Source: Atopobium sp. (GTDB lineage Bacteria > Actinomycetota > Coriobacteriia > Coriobacteriales > Atopobiaceae). From it: a DNA stretch of 15,736 bases. Shown piece after piece: positions 6,767 to 14,549 of this stretch. Under the pieces are notes generated by a model. It worked only from the letters and a program-made list of their open reading frames with translations. It was not told the origin of the DNA and made no database searches. How positions within the stretch are numbered: position 1 is the first letter of the stretch; each line of letters opens with the position of its first letter. Location: contig JABZHC010000023.1 in NCBI GenBank assembly GCA_015259035.1, forward strand, positions 1-15,736, read 5' to 3'. The translations under genes were made by a program, and so were the position numbers.

Positions 6767-7279
6767 TTACAGCGATGGCTGGTCCGCGAAGAAGCCTTGG
6801 TCGTCAAGAAGATTGGAGCCGTCAGCAGCCTCAGTAGCCAGCTGATCGCAGCGCTCGTTAAGCGGATGACCTGCGTGGCCCTTGACCCACTTGAAACTTA
6901 CCTCATGGTCTTCCATAGCAGCAAGGAGGCGCTTCCAAAGGTCCACGTTTTTGACAGGCTCTTTAGATGACGTTTTCCAGCCTTTTCTAATCCACCCCGA
7001 AACCCATTTTTGATTAAACGCATCAACTACGTACTTGGAATCGGAATAGAGCTCTACCTGACAGGGGCGCTTAAGGGCCTCAAGTGCAACAATGACGCCG
7101 AGGAGCTCCATGCGGTTATTTGTAGTGGTTTTATAACCCTGGCTAAACTCTTTTGTATGCTGCTGTCCGGAAGGGTCGGTGTACAGAAGCACAGCCCCAT
7201 AGCCACCAGGACCAGGGTTTCCTCGAGACGCACCGTCTGTATAGACTGTGACGTGCATGTATGAGGTTGCAGCCTCCAT
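6767..7279 (-). CDS. rnhA: Ribonuclease HI
   Basis: A 170-residue RNase HI, which cuts the RNA strand of RNA-DNA hybrids during replication and repair. All catalytic positions are visible: Asp15 in YTDGASRGNPGPGGYG, Glu58 in TTNNRMELLG, Asp80 in ELYSDSKYVVDA, His135 in VKGHAGHPLNERCDQLA and Asp145 in the same segment. The helix with KWVSGWIRKGWKTSSKEPVKN is the basic handle region. The C-terminus extends about 20 residues beyond the usual end. The ATG at 7279 has AGGAG seven bases upstream. It lies 34 bases downstream of polA on the same strand, so the two probably form an operon for primer removal and gap filling. Confidence 0.97.
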   Translation of the reverse strand: MEAATSYMHVTVYTDGASRGNPGPGGYGAVLLYTDPSGQQHTKEFSQGYKTTTNNRMELLGVIVALEALKRPCQVELYSDSKYVVDAFNQKWVSGWIRKGWKTSSKEPVKNVDLWKRLLAAMEDHEVSFKWVKGHAGHPLNERCDQLATEAADGSNLLDDQGFFADQPSL

Positions 7280-7313
7280 ACCAAATCTCCTCTAGAACGA
7301 GCGTTGAACGTGC

Positions 7314-10052
7314 CTACTTTGCCTCAGCCCAGTTAGAACCATAGCTGACATCGGCAATGAGAGGAACACGCAGAGTAACAACGTCTTCCATGGTCTCTTT
7401 TACCAGCGCAGAAACTGTCTCAATCTCTGACTCAGGAACTTCCAAATCAAGTTCGTCGTGAATCTGAAGAATCAGCTTTGATGCAAGACCCTCGTCACGC
7501 AGGCGTTTCTCGACATTAATCATTGCAATTTTGATAATGTCTGCGGCACTTCCCTGCATAGGGTGATTCATAGCGGTGCGCTCGCCAAAAGCAATAAGCT
7601 GGCGATTTGACTGGTTAAACTCTCTAATGTGGCGCTTACGGCCGTACATGGTAACCGCATAACCACACTCGTGAGCAGTGCGAACAGAGTCATCAAGATA
7701 CGCACGAACGCCAGGATATGCATCAAAGTAGCGGTCAATCATCTCTTGCGCTTCCTTGCGGGAAATCTTCAGAGACGTTGCCAGACCAAAGGCCTGCTGA
7801 CCATAGACAATGCCAAAGTTAACTGCCTTAGCACGGCTACGAAGTGCTGGGGTAACCTCTTCAACAGGCACGCCAAAGACGCGTGCGGCAGTTGCGGCGT
7901 GGAAATCGGCACCAGAGTTAAATGCTGCTACCAGGTGTTCGTCAGCTGAAAGGTGTGCCAGCAAGCGCAGCTCAATCTGGGAGTAGTCGCAGGCGAGAAA
8001 CACACTGCCCTCGGGAACGGTAAAGGCAGTGCGGACACGATGTCCCAGCTCAGAGCGGGTAGGAATGTTCTGCAGGTTTGGATCAGAGCTGGAAAGCCTA
8101 CCTGTTGCAGCAACAGTCTGATTGAACGTGGTGTGGATGCGCTTATCGCCACGAATAAGCGAAGGAAGCGCATCGAGATAAGTTGATTTGATCTTGGCGC
8201 GCTCACGATATTCAAGGACGTCAGCAACAATCTGGTACTCCTGCGCCAGGTCTCCAAGCACCTTTGCATTGGTGGAGTAGAACCCGGTGCGCGTCTTTTT
8301 GAGGCCATAAGTTGGAAGTTTGAGTACGTCAAACAGGATATGTGAAAGCTGACTTGGAGAATCCAAGTTAAAATCCTCGCCTGCTGTCTGGTGAATGCTT
8401 GCCACACGCTGCGCAATATCTTCACCCAGCTCCGAAGACTGCTTGGCAAGCTCTTGAGGATCAACGTAGAGACCACGACGCTCCATCGCAGCAAGTACAG
8501 GCAAAAGTTGCATCTCTAGAGAAGTAAAGAGCTCCAGAGAACCATCATCTTCAAGCTTTTTAGTAAGCACAGGCACAAGAGCCCTAGCAGCTACAGCTCT
8601 TAGTGCTGCAGCAGGAATCTCGTCCGTTGGCTCAGGAAGCTCAGAGCCAAAGTACAGCTCAACCAAGCCGTTGATATCAAAACTTGAACGATCGGACTCA
8701 AGCAGATACGCGGCAACGCCCGTATCAAAGAGACGGTCAGAATCAATGGTTTCAATATCCATCTTCTGTGGCTCAGACGAATCAACAGGGCTTACCTCGT
8801 GAAGCAGTGCCTTAACATCATCTGCGGCAACACGGGCTTCTCGCAAAATACGCAAGAGCGCTGCAGTTGCGTTTTCTCCCTCAAATTTGAGGAGCGCCTT
8901 TTCTGTAGACACCCAAAGTGTGCGAGAAAGGCTAAAGAGCGCTCCAGCATCAGCCGCAGAATCCTCTGCAACGCCAATCCACTCCTGGTTCTCAATTGCA
9001 GCAGTGAGTGCAGCAGATGCGTCTCCTGCCTGCAAAAACTCTGATGGAATAGGGAGTGCAGGCGAAGTAGAAGCAGTTTGTGCAACTGCGCCAGCAGCAG
9101 AGCCACCGGCCATGCGAGCAAGCCTTGAGGTCATGCCGGTAAAGCCCAAAGCCGAGAAAGCCTTAACCACGTCATTTGGATCAAACGTTGGGAACTGAGC
9201 ATCGTCCAGGTTGATATCAAGCGGCGCATCAGTGCGAATAGTAGCAACCTTACGGGAGAGCAGCGCGTCATCAATATGAGCGCGAAGGTTTTCTCCCACC
9301 TTGCCCTTAACCTCGTCAGCGTGGGCAATAACCTCGTCAAGCGAGCCATACTCAACAATCAGAGCAGCGGCTTTCTTAGGGCCAATTCCAGGAACACCCG
9401 GAATGTTGTCAGAAGAATCTCCCTTAAGGCCATAAAAGTCTGGAACAAGCTCTGGCGTAATACCTGCATAGAGATCTGCCACAGTCTCTGGCGTCATAAT
9501 TGAGACATCAGAGACGCCTTTGCGCGTAGAAACAATCTTGACGTTTTCTGTGGAAAGCTGGTACATATCGCGGTCACCCGTGAAGAGTAGCATCTGGTAA
9601 CCCTCAGCCTCACCACGGCGGGCAAGGGTACCCAAGATGTCATCGCCCTCCCAGCCTTCAAGCTGGCAAACGGGAACATCCAGCGTTTTGAGCAGCTCTT
9701 TGACTACAGGAAACTGCGCGTGCAAAGCAGGGTCCATAGGAGGACGCTGAGCCTTGTACTGAGGCAACATATCAATGCGAACCTGCGGTTTTCCCTTGTC
9801 AAACGCGCAAATGACGCCATCTGGCGAGAAGGACTCAACAAGCTTGATAAACATATTGAAGAAGCCAAAGAGCGCTCCGGTTGGCGTTCCATCTGGTGCT
9901 GCCATAGGCTGACGGATTGCATGGAACGCTCGATGCATGAGCGAGTTTCCGTCAATAACAGCAATAGTTCTACGCGGTTTATCTGTGCTTTCTTTAGCTG
10001 ATGCAGCGTTATTTTGATTTGTGGTATCAACTGGCATAGTAGTATCAGACAT
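7314..10052 (-). CDS. polA: DNA polymerase I
   Basis: A 912-residue DNA polymerase I that removes RNA primers and fills gaps. A short Asn/Thr-rich leader (1-28) precedes the 5'-3' exonuclease domain (about 29-310), which retains VIDGNSLMHRAFHAI with Asp34, LEGWEGDDILGT, FTGDRDMYQL and GLKGDSSDNIPGVPGIGPKKAA. The middle domain (about 340-510) keeps the fold but the first proofreading motif reads WIGVAEDSA (359-366) rather than DxE, and I see no clear later exonuclease motifs, so proofreading is probably lost, as in Taq polymerase. The polymerase domain has motif A DYSQIELR (Asp689), motif B RSRAKAVNFGIVYGQ (about 738-752) and motif C LQIHDELDL (Asp866). AGAGGAG lies five bases before the ATG. 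rnhA follows. Confidence 0.98.
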   Translation of the reverse strand: MSDTTMPVDTTNQNNAASAKESTDKPRRTIAVIDGNSLMHRAFHAIRQPMAAPDGTPTGALFGFFNMFIKLVESFSPDGVICAFDKGKPQVRIDMLPQYKAQRPPMDPALHAQFPVVKELLKTLDVPVCQLEGWEGDDILGTLARRGEAEGYQMLLFTGDRDMYQLSTENVKIVSTRKGVSDVSIMTPETVADLYAGITPELVPDFYGLKGDSSDNIPGVPGIGPKKAAALIVEYGSLDEVIAHADEVKGKVGENLRAHIDDALLSRKVATIRTDAPLDINLDDAQFPTFDPNDVVKAFSALGFTGMTSRLARMAGGSAAGAVAQTASTSPALPIPSEFLQAGDASAALTAAIENQEWIGVAEDSAADAGALFSLSRTLWVSTEKALLKFEGENATAALLRILREARVAADDVKALLHEVSPVDSSEPQKMDIETIDSDRLFDTGVAAYLLESDRSSFDINGLVELYFGSELPEPTDEIPAAALRAVAARALVPVLTKKLEDDGSLELFTSLEMQLLPVLAAMERRGLYVDPQELAKQSSELGEDIAQRVASIHQTAGEDFNLDSPSQLSHILFDVLKLPTYGLKKTRTGFYSTNAKVLGDLAQEYQIVADVLEYRERAKIKSTYLDALPSLIRGDKRIHTTFNQTVAATGRLSSSDPNLQNIPTRSELGHRVRTAFTVPEGSVFLACDYSQIELRLLAHLSADEHLVAAFNSGADFHAATAARVFGVPVEEVTPALRSRAKAVNFGIVYGQQAFGLATSLKISRKEAQEMIDRYFDAYPGVRAYLDDSVRTAHECGYAVTMYGRKRHIREFNQSNRQLIAFGERTAMNHPMQGSAADIIKIAMINVEKRLRDEGLASKLILQIHDELDLEVPESEIETVSALVKETMEDVVTLRVPLIADVSYGSNWAEAK
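7992..7999 (+). repeat. Dispersed octamer GGCGAGAA, copy in polA (motif A)
   Basis: On the coding (minus) strand it is read TTT CTC GCC, giving Phe685-Leu686-Ala687 just before the catalytic Asp689. The reading frame differs from the copy at 9833 in the same gene. Confidence 0.6.
9833..9840 (+). repeat. Dispersed octamer GGCGAGAA, copy in polA (exonuclease domain)
   Basis: On the coding (minus) strand it is read TTC TCG CCA, giving Phe75-Ser76-Pro77. Confidence 0.6.
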
Positions 10053-10080
10053 ACCTGCTCCTCTTTGTTTGTGTACCTCT

Positions 10081-10086
10081 ATTGTA
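10081..10086 (-). promoter_or_regulatory. Possible -10 element for polA
   Basis: TACAAT on the minus strand, five of six to consensus, about 28 bases before the polA ATG. No good -35 lies at the expected spacing. Confidence 0.3.
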
Positions 10087-10246
10087 CTAAGTCTTTAAGG
10101 CCTACGGGACAGGAGCGCTTGGAAACAAAGCGATCATCTCTCACAAACCGCTCACGTCAAAAATAAAGCTTTTCATTTGTAAGCGTTCTGTTTCTGTTTG
10201 TATCCTAAATACCCTTACTGTATCATTCGTGCGAAAATACAAGCGA

Positions 10247-10252
10247 TATAAT
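10247..10252 (+). promoter_or_regulatory. Consensus -10 element for the glutamine synthetase gene
   Basis: A perfect TATAAT lies 57 bases before the GTG start. The region 16-18 bases upstream (CATTCG / ATTCGT) is a poor -35, which is typical of activator-dependent promoters. TTCGTGCGAA, a small palindrome, overlaps that -35 position. A second weaker pair, TTGTAT (10199-10204) with TATCAT (10221-10226), lies further upstream. The remainder of the 257-base polA-glnN gap shows no clear structure. Confidence 0.5.
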
Positions 10253-10263
10253 GTGCATTGCAC
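10253..10263. promoter_or_regulatory. Palindrome at the predicted glnN transcription start, possible operator
   Basis: GTGCATTGCAC is a perfect palindrome (GTGCA, central T, TGCAC) immediately after the consensus -10, covering the expected start of transcription. A protein bound here would block initiation. I do not recognise it as a known GlnR or AmtR site. Being only 11 bases long, it could also be chance. Confidence 0.35.
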
Positions 10264-10309
10264 GCGAGAAAACAGACTAACTGCCAGCATTTACCCACAA
10301 GGAGGGGCT

Positions 10310-12403
10310 GTGGCTCACGACAAAGTTTCTCAAGAATTTGGCTCACTTCTCTTTACCGACGCAGACATGCAAGAACGCCTGCCAAGGCCAACGTACAAGA
10401 AACTTCGTAGTGTCATCCAGGACGGCAAGCCGCTTGACCTCGACATTGCAAACGAGGTCGCGCATGCCATGAAAGAGTGGGCGCTAGAAAAAGGTGCCAC
10501 TCACTTCACCCACTGGTTCCAGCCTCTCACAGGCATTACCTCCGAGAAGCACGACAGCTTTATGACTCCTCAGGGAAACGGCACTATTTTGATGTCCTTC
10601 TCGGGAAAAGAGCTGGTACAGGGCGAACCTGACGCATCAAGCTTCCCTTCTGGCGGTCTGCGTGCCACGTTTGAGGCTCGCGGTTACACGGTATGGGATC
10701 CTGCAAGCCCAACTTTCATCAAAGATGAAGTCCTCTGCATTCCAACAGCATTTATTTCATACACCGGAGAAGCTCTAGACAAGCGTACTCCGCTACTTCG
10801 CTCCCAGGTTGCCCTTGAAAAGCAGGCTAAACGCGTGCTCGCTCTCTTTGGACAAGAGCCTTCTCGCGTTGTCACAAACATTGGCCCTGAGCAGGAGTAC
10901 TTCCTTATCAAAGAGGAAGACTTTGAGCAGCGTCCTGACCTTATTCTGTGTGGTCGTACCCTCTTTGGTTGCGAACCAAGCAAAGGTCAGGAGCTTGACG
11001 AGCACTACTTTGGCGCCATTCGTCCAACCGTCAACAACTTCATGAAAGAGCTTGATGACGAGCTCTGGAAGCTGGGCATCCCTGCAAAAACCAAGCATAA
11101 TGAGGTTGCTCCTTGCCAGCATGAGCTTGCACCTGTCTTTGAGCAAGGTGCACTCGCTATTGACAACAACCTTCTAACCATGGAGAAGCTCAAGCTTCTT
11201 GCAACGCATCACGGTCTTGCCTGCCTTGAGCACGAGAAGCCCTTTGAGTACGTCAATGGCTCTGGTAAGCACGACAACTGGTCACTCTCTGCAGACAACG
11301 AGAACCTGCTCGAACCTGGCGATAAACCTGGCGAGAACCTTCGCTTCCTGGTCTTCCTTGCGTGCCTTGTTGCCGCTGTTGACTCTCATGCAGACCTTCT
11401 GCGCATGTCTGTTGCATCTGCTGGAAACGATCACCGTCTTGGCGCAAACGAGGCTCCTCCTGCGATTGTCTCAGTCTTCTTAGGCGCTGCGCTTTCTGTA
11501 ATTGTTGATGATCTTATCACTGGCTCTGATGTTCACGGTGCAAAGCGCACTCGCATGGACCTTGGCGTACCAACACTACCTGCAGTCCTTAGGGACAACA
11601 CAGACAGAAACCGTACCAGCCCCTTTGCGTTTACTGGTAACAAGTTTGAGTTCCGTATGTGCGGCAGCCAGCAGAACCTCTCTGATCCTAACGTCATTTT
11701 GAACACCATTGTTGCCGAGCAGTGTGACCGCTTTGCAAACGACCTTTCAAATGCTTCTGAGGAGAACTTCACCAAGGAAGCTTTGAGGTGGGTTATTGAT
11801 ACCTTCAAGGCTCATGAGCGCATCCTCTTTGAGGGCAATGGCTACTCAGGCGATTGGGAGAAACTTGCCGAGGAGCGCGGGCTTCCAAACCTCCGCACCA
11901 CCCCTGAAGCACTTCCTGCAATGATTGCTCCAGAGAACATTGAGCTCTTTGAGCGCTATGGTGTTCTTTCCCAGGCAGAAGCACAGGCTCGCTACGTTGC
12001 AAAGGCAGAGCAATACGCTAAGGTTCTCAACATTGAGGCTCGTACCATGCTGTATATGACGCGTCACATGTATCTGCCTGCCCTCTTTACCTACTCAAGT
12101 GATGTTGCCTCTTCAGTTGCTGCTAAGCAGGCTATTGGTATTAAGAGCGCTGCAGAAACAGAGATTGTTGAGAAGCTTACCGCAGGTATTGACGAGATTT
12201 ACGCAGCTACCAACAGCCTTGATAAGATCAACACCACAGCTCACCAGATGAAGGATCAGCCTCAGGAGCAGTGCGAATACTACTGCAATGAAGTTCTTCC
12301 TGCTATGGCCCGCCTCCGCAGCGCCGTTGACTCCATGGAGCTCATTTGCGGACACGACTGGTGGCCAGTACCTAGCTACAACAAGATGCTCTTCTACGTC
12401 TAA
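10310..12403 (+). CDS. glnN: Glutamine synthetase, type III
   Basis: A 697-residue type III glutamine synthetase, which makes glutamine from glutamate, ammonia and ATP. The length is about 700, well above the 450-470 of type I enzymes, and the type III signatures are present: THFTHWFQPLTGITSEKHDSF (about 64-84), GPEQEYFLI, GQELDEHYFGAIRPTV, NEVAPCQHELAPVFEQ, PFEYVNGSGKHDNWS and GNKFEFRMCGSQQNLSDPN. The GTG at 10310 was chosen because AAGGAGG lies 4-5 bases upstream and the family N-terminus starts there; the frame is open further upstream without a ribosome binding site. A consensus TATAAT with a palindrome over the start suggests regulation by nitrogen state (inferred). No adenylyltransferase or PII gene is nearby. 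Two hairpins follow, the second being a strong terminator. Confidence 0.96.
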   Translation: MAHDKVSQEFGSLLFTDADMQERLPRPTYKKLRSVIQDGKPLDLDIANEVAHAMKEWALEKGATHFTHWFQPLTGITSEKHDSFMTPQGNGTILMSFSGKELVQGEPDASSFPSGGLRATFEARGYTVWDPASPTFIKDEVLCIPTAFISYTGEALDKRTPLLRSQVALEKQAKRVLALFGQEPSRVVTNIGPEQEYFLIKEEDFEQRPDLILCGRTLFGCEPSKGQELDEHYFGAIRPTVNNFMKELDDELWKLGIPAKTKHNEVAPCQHELAPVFEQGALAIDNNLLTMEKLKLLATHHGLACLEHEKPFEYVNGSGKHDNWSLSADNENLLEPGDKPGENLRFLVFLACLVAAVDSHADLLRMSVASAGNDHRLGANEAPPAIVSVFLGAALSVIVDDLITGSDVHGAKRTRMDLGVPTLPAVLRDNTDRNRTSPFAFTGNKFEFRMCGSQQNLSDPNVILNTIVAEQCDRFANDLSNASEENFTKEALRWVIDTFKAHERILFEGNGYSGDWEKLAEERGLPNLRTTPEALPAMIAPENIELFERYGVLSQAEAQARYVAKAEQYAKVLNIEARTMLYMTRHMYLPALFTYSSDVASSVAAKQAIGIKSAAETEIVEKLTAGIDEIYAATNSLDKINTTAHQMKDQPQEQCEYYCNEVLPAMARLRSAVDSMELICGHDWWPVPSYNKMLFYV
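11330..11337 (+). repeat. Dispersed octamer GGCGAGAA, copy in glnN
   Basis: Read GGC GAG AAC, encoding Gly-Glu-Asn in the segment PGDKPGENLRF. A near copy, GGCGATAA, lies 15 bases upstream. Confidence 0.6.
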
Positions 12404-12421
12404 TTCTTCATCAGGGCTTCT

Positions 12422-12447
12422 TGGCGAGAAACCCGGTCTTCTCGCCA
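12422..12447. repeat. Head-to-head pair of the GGCGAGAA octamer forming a hairpin after glnN
   Basis: TGGCGAGAA (12422-12430) pairs with TTCTCGCCA (12439-12447), a 9-bp perfect stem around an 8-base loop, 18 bases past the glnN stop. No T-run follows directly. A separate strong terminator lies 15 bases downstream. The stem repeats the word pairing seen at 6733-6752. Confidence 0.8.
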
Positions 12448-12462
12448 CTCCATCTATACAGC

Positions 12463-12493
12463 AAAACGGCTCAGTTTACCTGGGCCGTTTTTT
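12463..12493 (+). terminator. Strong intrinsic terminator after glnN
   Basis: AAAACGGCTCAG (12463-12474) pairs with CTGGGCCGTTTT (12480-12491) with one G-T pair and a five-base loop, ending in a run of six T (12488-12493). In the other direction TTTTGC follows the stem, so it may also act on the convergent solute-binding protein transcript. Confidence 0.93.
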
Positions 12494-12522
12494 GTATTCA
12501 GACTCAAAAGATATGGCAAAAG

Positions 12523-13809
12523 TTATGCGTTGACCAACTTGCTGTATACAGCATGGACGTCTTCGAGCTTAATGAGATTGCCTTCTGCGTCGGTGGGAGC
12601 AGGAGCTATCTGCATTGATTCGCTCACTGCTGTCAAATTTAGACGACTTGCATACCAAGGAGTTGGCGTTCCCTCAATAACTGGCGAGAAGAACGAGTCC
12701 ATTTCTCCCATGTGCTCAGCAGCGTCTCGTTTAGTAATAAATTCCTGCCATAAATACGCTGAATACGTATGTTTTGACCCCTGGCATACAAATGACCTTA
12801 TCGTAGAGAAATAAGAAATGCCTGGCAGAATGACTGAAAGATTATCAAAATCGTCTTTAGTAATTGCCCTATACGCAGCGCTCAGCGGACAAACACAAGC
12901 CCTATACTTGCCAAATCCTGTGTCTCTAATAGCTTGATAGGTGCTCTCAGAAAATGCGTCAACATTTTCAAAGAGACTTTGGATAATTTGAGCCCCTTTA
13001 TCCAGTCCATACTGACCTAAAAAGAGCGATTCAAACTTCTTTCCCGCATACGTAAGTGTGGGGTCAGGAATAACATACCTTCCACGCAGGCCATCTGTAA
13101 GAAGATCGGTCCATTCGCGTGGACGCTGAATCTTTTTCTCGTTAAGGCGCTCTTGATTTACTAGCAAAACCAATGGATCTGCAGCGTAAGCATACCAGTG
13201 ACCAGTAGCGTCAAAAAACTCTGAACGCACGTACTGGTCTGTTGAAGAAACTTCATATGGCTGACAGTATGTGGAAGTCTCAAAGTTTTGCATGAGAGCT
13301 TCACTTGCCAGAAAAATAACATCGGGTTTCTCAAAACCCCAATCAGCGTCAGATTTAGTATCAGAAGTTTCAGACTCCGCGCTCTTATCAGAAGCGTATG
13401 TTTGCTTAATAAACTCCTGAATTTCTTCCTCTGTTGCCTCGCCCACCGTAACAGGTAGAGAAAACATTCTTGAATATGTTTCTACCAGGGGCTTTACCGC
13501 TTCTTTTGAGGTGCAAAGCAGATTGAGAGAGCCTTCTCGTTGTGCAAGTTGAATGAGCGCTCGAGCGTAGCCCGGAACTTTTGAATTGAGCTGTGGAGGG
13601 AGAAGTTCCTGCTGGACATAAGAAATTCCTGGGCTCAAAACGTTTGCTACGGTTGCTATTACGGGCGCAGCAACCGCTGAGACAGCCAGGATAATAAATG
13701 AGGTTCGTGTAACAGAAGTGGCAGTTGGTGGAGTGATCTTCTCGTCAGGGTTTTTTGGTCCAAAAGTTTTATGCAGCTTCTGGCGCAGACAATCTGGGAT
13801 AAACTTCAC
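12523..13809 (-). CDS. Extracellular solute-binding protein (type 2 periplasmic-binding fold), orphan
   Basis: A 428-residue predicted substrate-binding protein of an ABC importer. A long polar N-terminus (1-36) leads to one hydrophobic segment (about 37-58, FIILAVSAVAAPVIATVANVL) that could be a signal peptide or an uncleaved anchor; there is no lipobox cysteine. The exported part has features of the type 2 fold: an opening GSLNLLCTSKEAVKPLVETYSRMF, a Ser/Asp-rich insert (about 140-155), KPDVIFLASEALMQNF, the hinge WYAYAADPLVLLVNQERLNEKKIQRPREWTDLLTDGLRGRYVIPDP, and a late PVIEGTPTPWYA segment. It is reminiscent of iron(III)-type binding proteins, but the ligand is uncertain. The GTG start has AGGAGG four bases upstream. 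It lies 44 bases downstream of mntP. No permease or ATPase gene is adjacent. Confidence 0.75.
   Translation of the reverse strand: MKFIPDCLRQKLHKTFGPKNPDEKITPPTATSVTRTSFIILAVSAVAAPVIATVANVLSPGISYVQQELLPPQLNSKVPGYARALIQLAQREGSLNLLCTSKEAVKPLVETYSRMFSLPVTVGEATEEEIQEFIKQTYASDKSAESETSDTKSDADWGFEKPDVIFLASEALMQNFETSTYCQPYEVSSTDQYVRSEFFDATGHWYAYAADPLVLLVNQERLNEKKIQRPREWTDLLTDGLRGRYVIPDPTLTYAGKKFESLFLGQYGLDKGAQIIQSLFENVDAFSESTYQAIRDTGFGKYRACVCPLSAAYRAITKDDFDNLSVILPGISYFSTIRSFVCQGSKHTYSAYLWQEFITKRDAAEHMGEMDSFFSPVIEGTPTPWYASRLNLTAVSESMQIAPAPTDAEGNLIKLEDVHAVYSKLVNA
12683..12690 (+). repeat. Dispersed octamer GGCGAGAA, copy in the solute-binding protein gene
   Basis: On the coding (minus) strand it is read TTC TCG CCA, encoding Phe-Ser-Pro in MDSFFSPVIEG. 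Confidence 0.6.
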
Positions 13810-13853
13810 GCTACCTCCTTACCTGCTACTCAGTCCATCTGGTCAAACAAATT

Positions 13854-14444
13854 TTATCCAAAAAAGGCTTTTAGTCCAATCAGGATAAGCACTACACCAC
13901 CGACCATCTCGGCGCGATCACCCAAAAGCGAGCCGAGTTTTTTACCAATGAACAATGCAATAGTGCAGAGGATAGCGGTAATAACGCCAAAGAGTGTCGA
14001 GGCAACCAAAATGTCTACGCTATGTGCCCTAAAACTTACACCAACAGCAAATGCATCAATTGCCGTAGCAACAGCTTGAAATACCAACTTGCCATAAGAG
14101 AGTGTTGTAGCGCCTTGCTGAGCGTCTTGCTGAGCTTCTTCCTCATCTTCTTCAGAAGCATCTTCTTTGAGCGCCTTATAGCCGCTGTACAGCATGTTTG
14201 AACCAATGAAGCCAAGGATGACTAAAGAGACCATTCCTGCATACTTTTCAATCAATTCTGCTGCAATGCCGCCAACAAAATAACCGGCAAGAGGCATACC
14301 AAACTGAAAGAGGCCAAAGAAAAGAGGCATGCGCATGAGGCGAGAAAACCTATGGTCATCAAAGGCAAAGGTGTTAGAGATAGTGACAGAGAACGCATCT
14401 GTTGCAAGCGCCACACCCAGCAGTAAAATTTCAAGTAGACCCAT
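13854..14444 (-). CDS. mntP: Manganese efflux pump MntP
   Basis: A 196-residue membrane protein of the MntP (formerly DUF204) family, which exports Mn2+ and prevents manganese toxicity. The repeated half-motifs each carry an essential aspartate: ALATDAFSVTISN (Asp16) and ATAIDAFAVGVSF (Asp130). Six hydrophobic segments can be counted. The central cytoplasmic loop (94-110, EDASEEDEEEAQQDAQQ) is strongly acidic, which could attract divalent cations. The length is close to the usual 185-190. The ATG at 14444 has a weak site (GGGA). No yybP-ykoY manganese riboswitch can be fitted into the 105-base divergent gap. It is followed after 44 bases by an orphan solute-binding protein gene on the same strand. 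Confidence 0.93.
   Translation of the reverse strand: MGLLEILLLGVALATDAFSVTISNTFAFDDHRFSRLMRMPLFFGLFQFGMPLAGYFVGGIAAELIEKYAGMVSLVILGFIGSNMLYSGYKALKEDASEEDEEEAQQDAQQGATTLSYGKLVFQAVATAIDAFAVGVSFRAHSVDILVASTLFGVITAILCTIALFIGKKLGSLLGDRAEMVGGVVLILIGLKAFFG
14339..14346 (+). repeat. Dispersed octamer GGCGAGAA, copy in mntP
   Basis: On the coding (minus) strand it is read TTT TCT CGC CTC, giving Phe33-Ser34-Arg35-Leu36, a third reading frame relative to other copies. Confidence 0.6.
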
Positions 14445-14523
14445 GTGTCAGTTCCCAGGTATCATTAAATCTTGTAACACGAAGGAGAAATTTTAACGCC
14501 TGTAAGCTGTTTTAGGCTACTCT

Positions 14524-14529
14524 TATATT
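14524..14529 (+). promoter_or_regulatory. Possible -10 element for the phospholipase C-like gene
   Basis: TATATT, five of six to consensus, 20 bases upstream of the start codon. The possible -35 (TGTAAG, 17 bases upstream) is poor. Confidence 0.3.
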
Positions 14530-14549
14530 GAAAAACTACGAGGAGTCTT

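Noticed and set aside
7010..7264. Plus-strand frame over rnhA
   Set aside because: It is antisense to a gene with all catalytic residues in place and has no initiation signal.
10229..10309. Upstream extension of glutamine synthetase
   Set aside because: It covers the -10 and the palindrome and lacks a ribosome binding site. The GTG at 10310 has AAGGAGG and the family N-terminus.
11314..11339. Local tandem similarity around ACCTGGCGATAAACCTGGCG
   Set aside because: It encodes PGDKPGEN in a conserved stretch of glutamine synthetase and is most simply codon-level similarity. Only its second half is counted as an octamer copy.
14445..14549. yybP-ykoY manganese riboswitch before mntP
   Set aside because: The divergent gap is only 105 bases and shows no conserved aptamer-like pairing.
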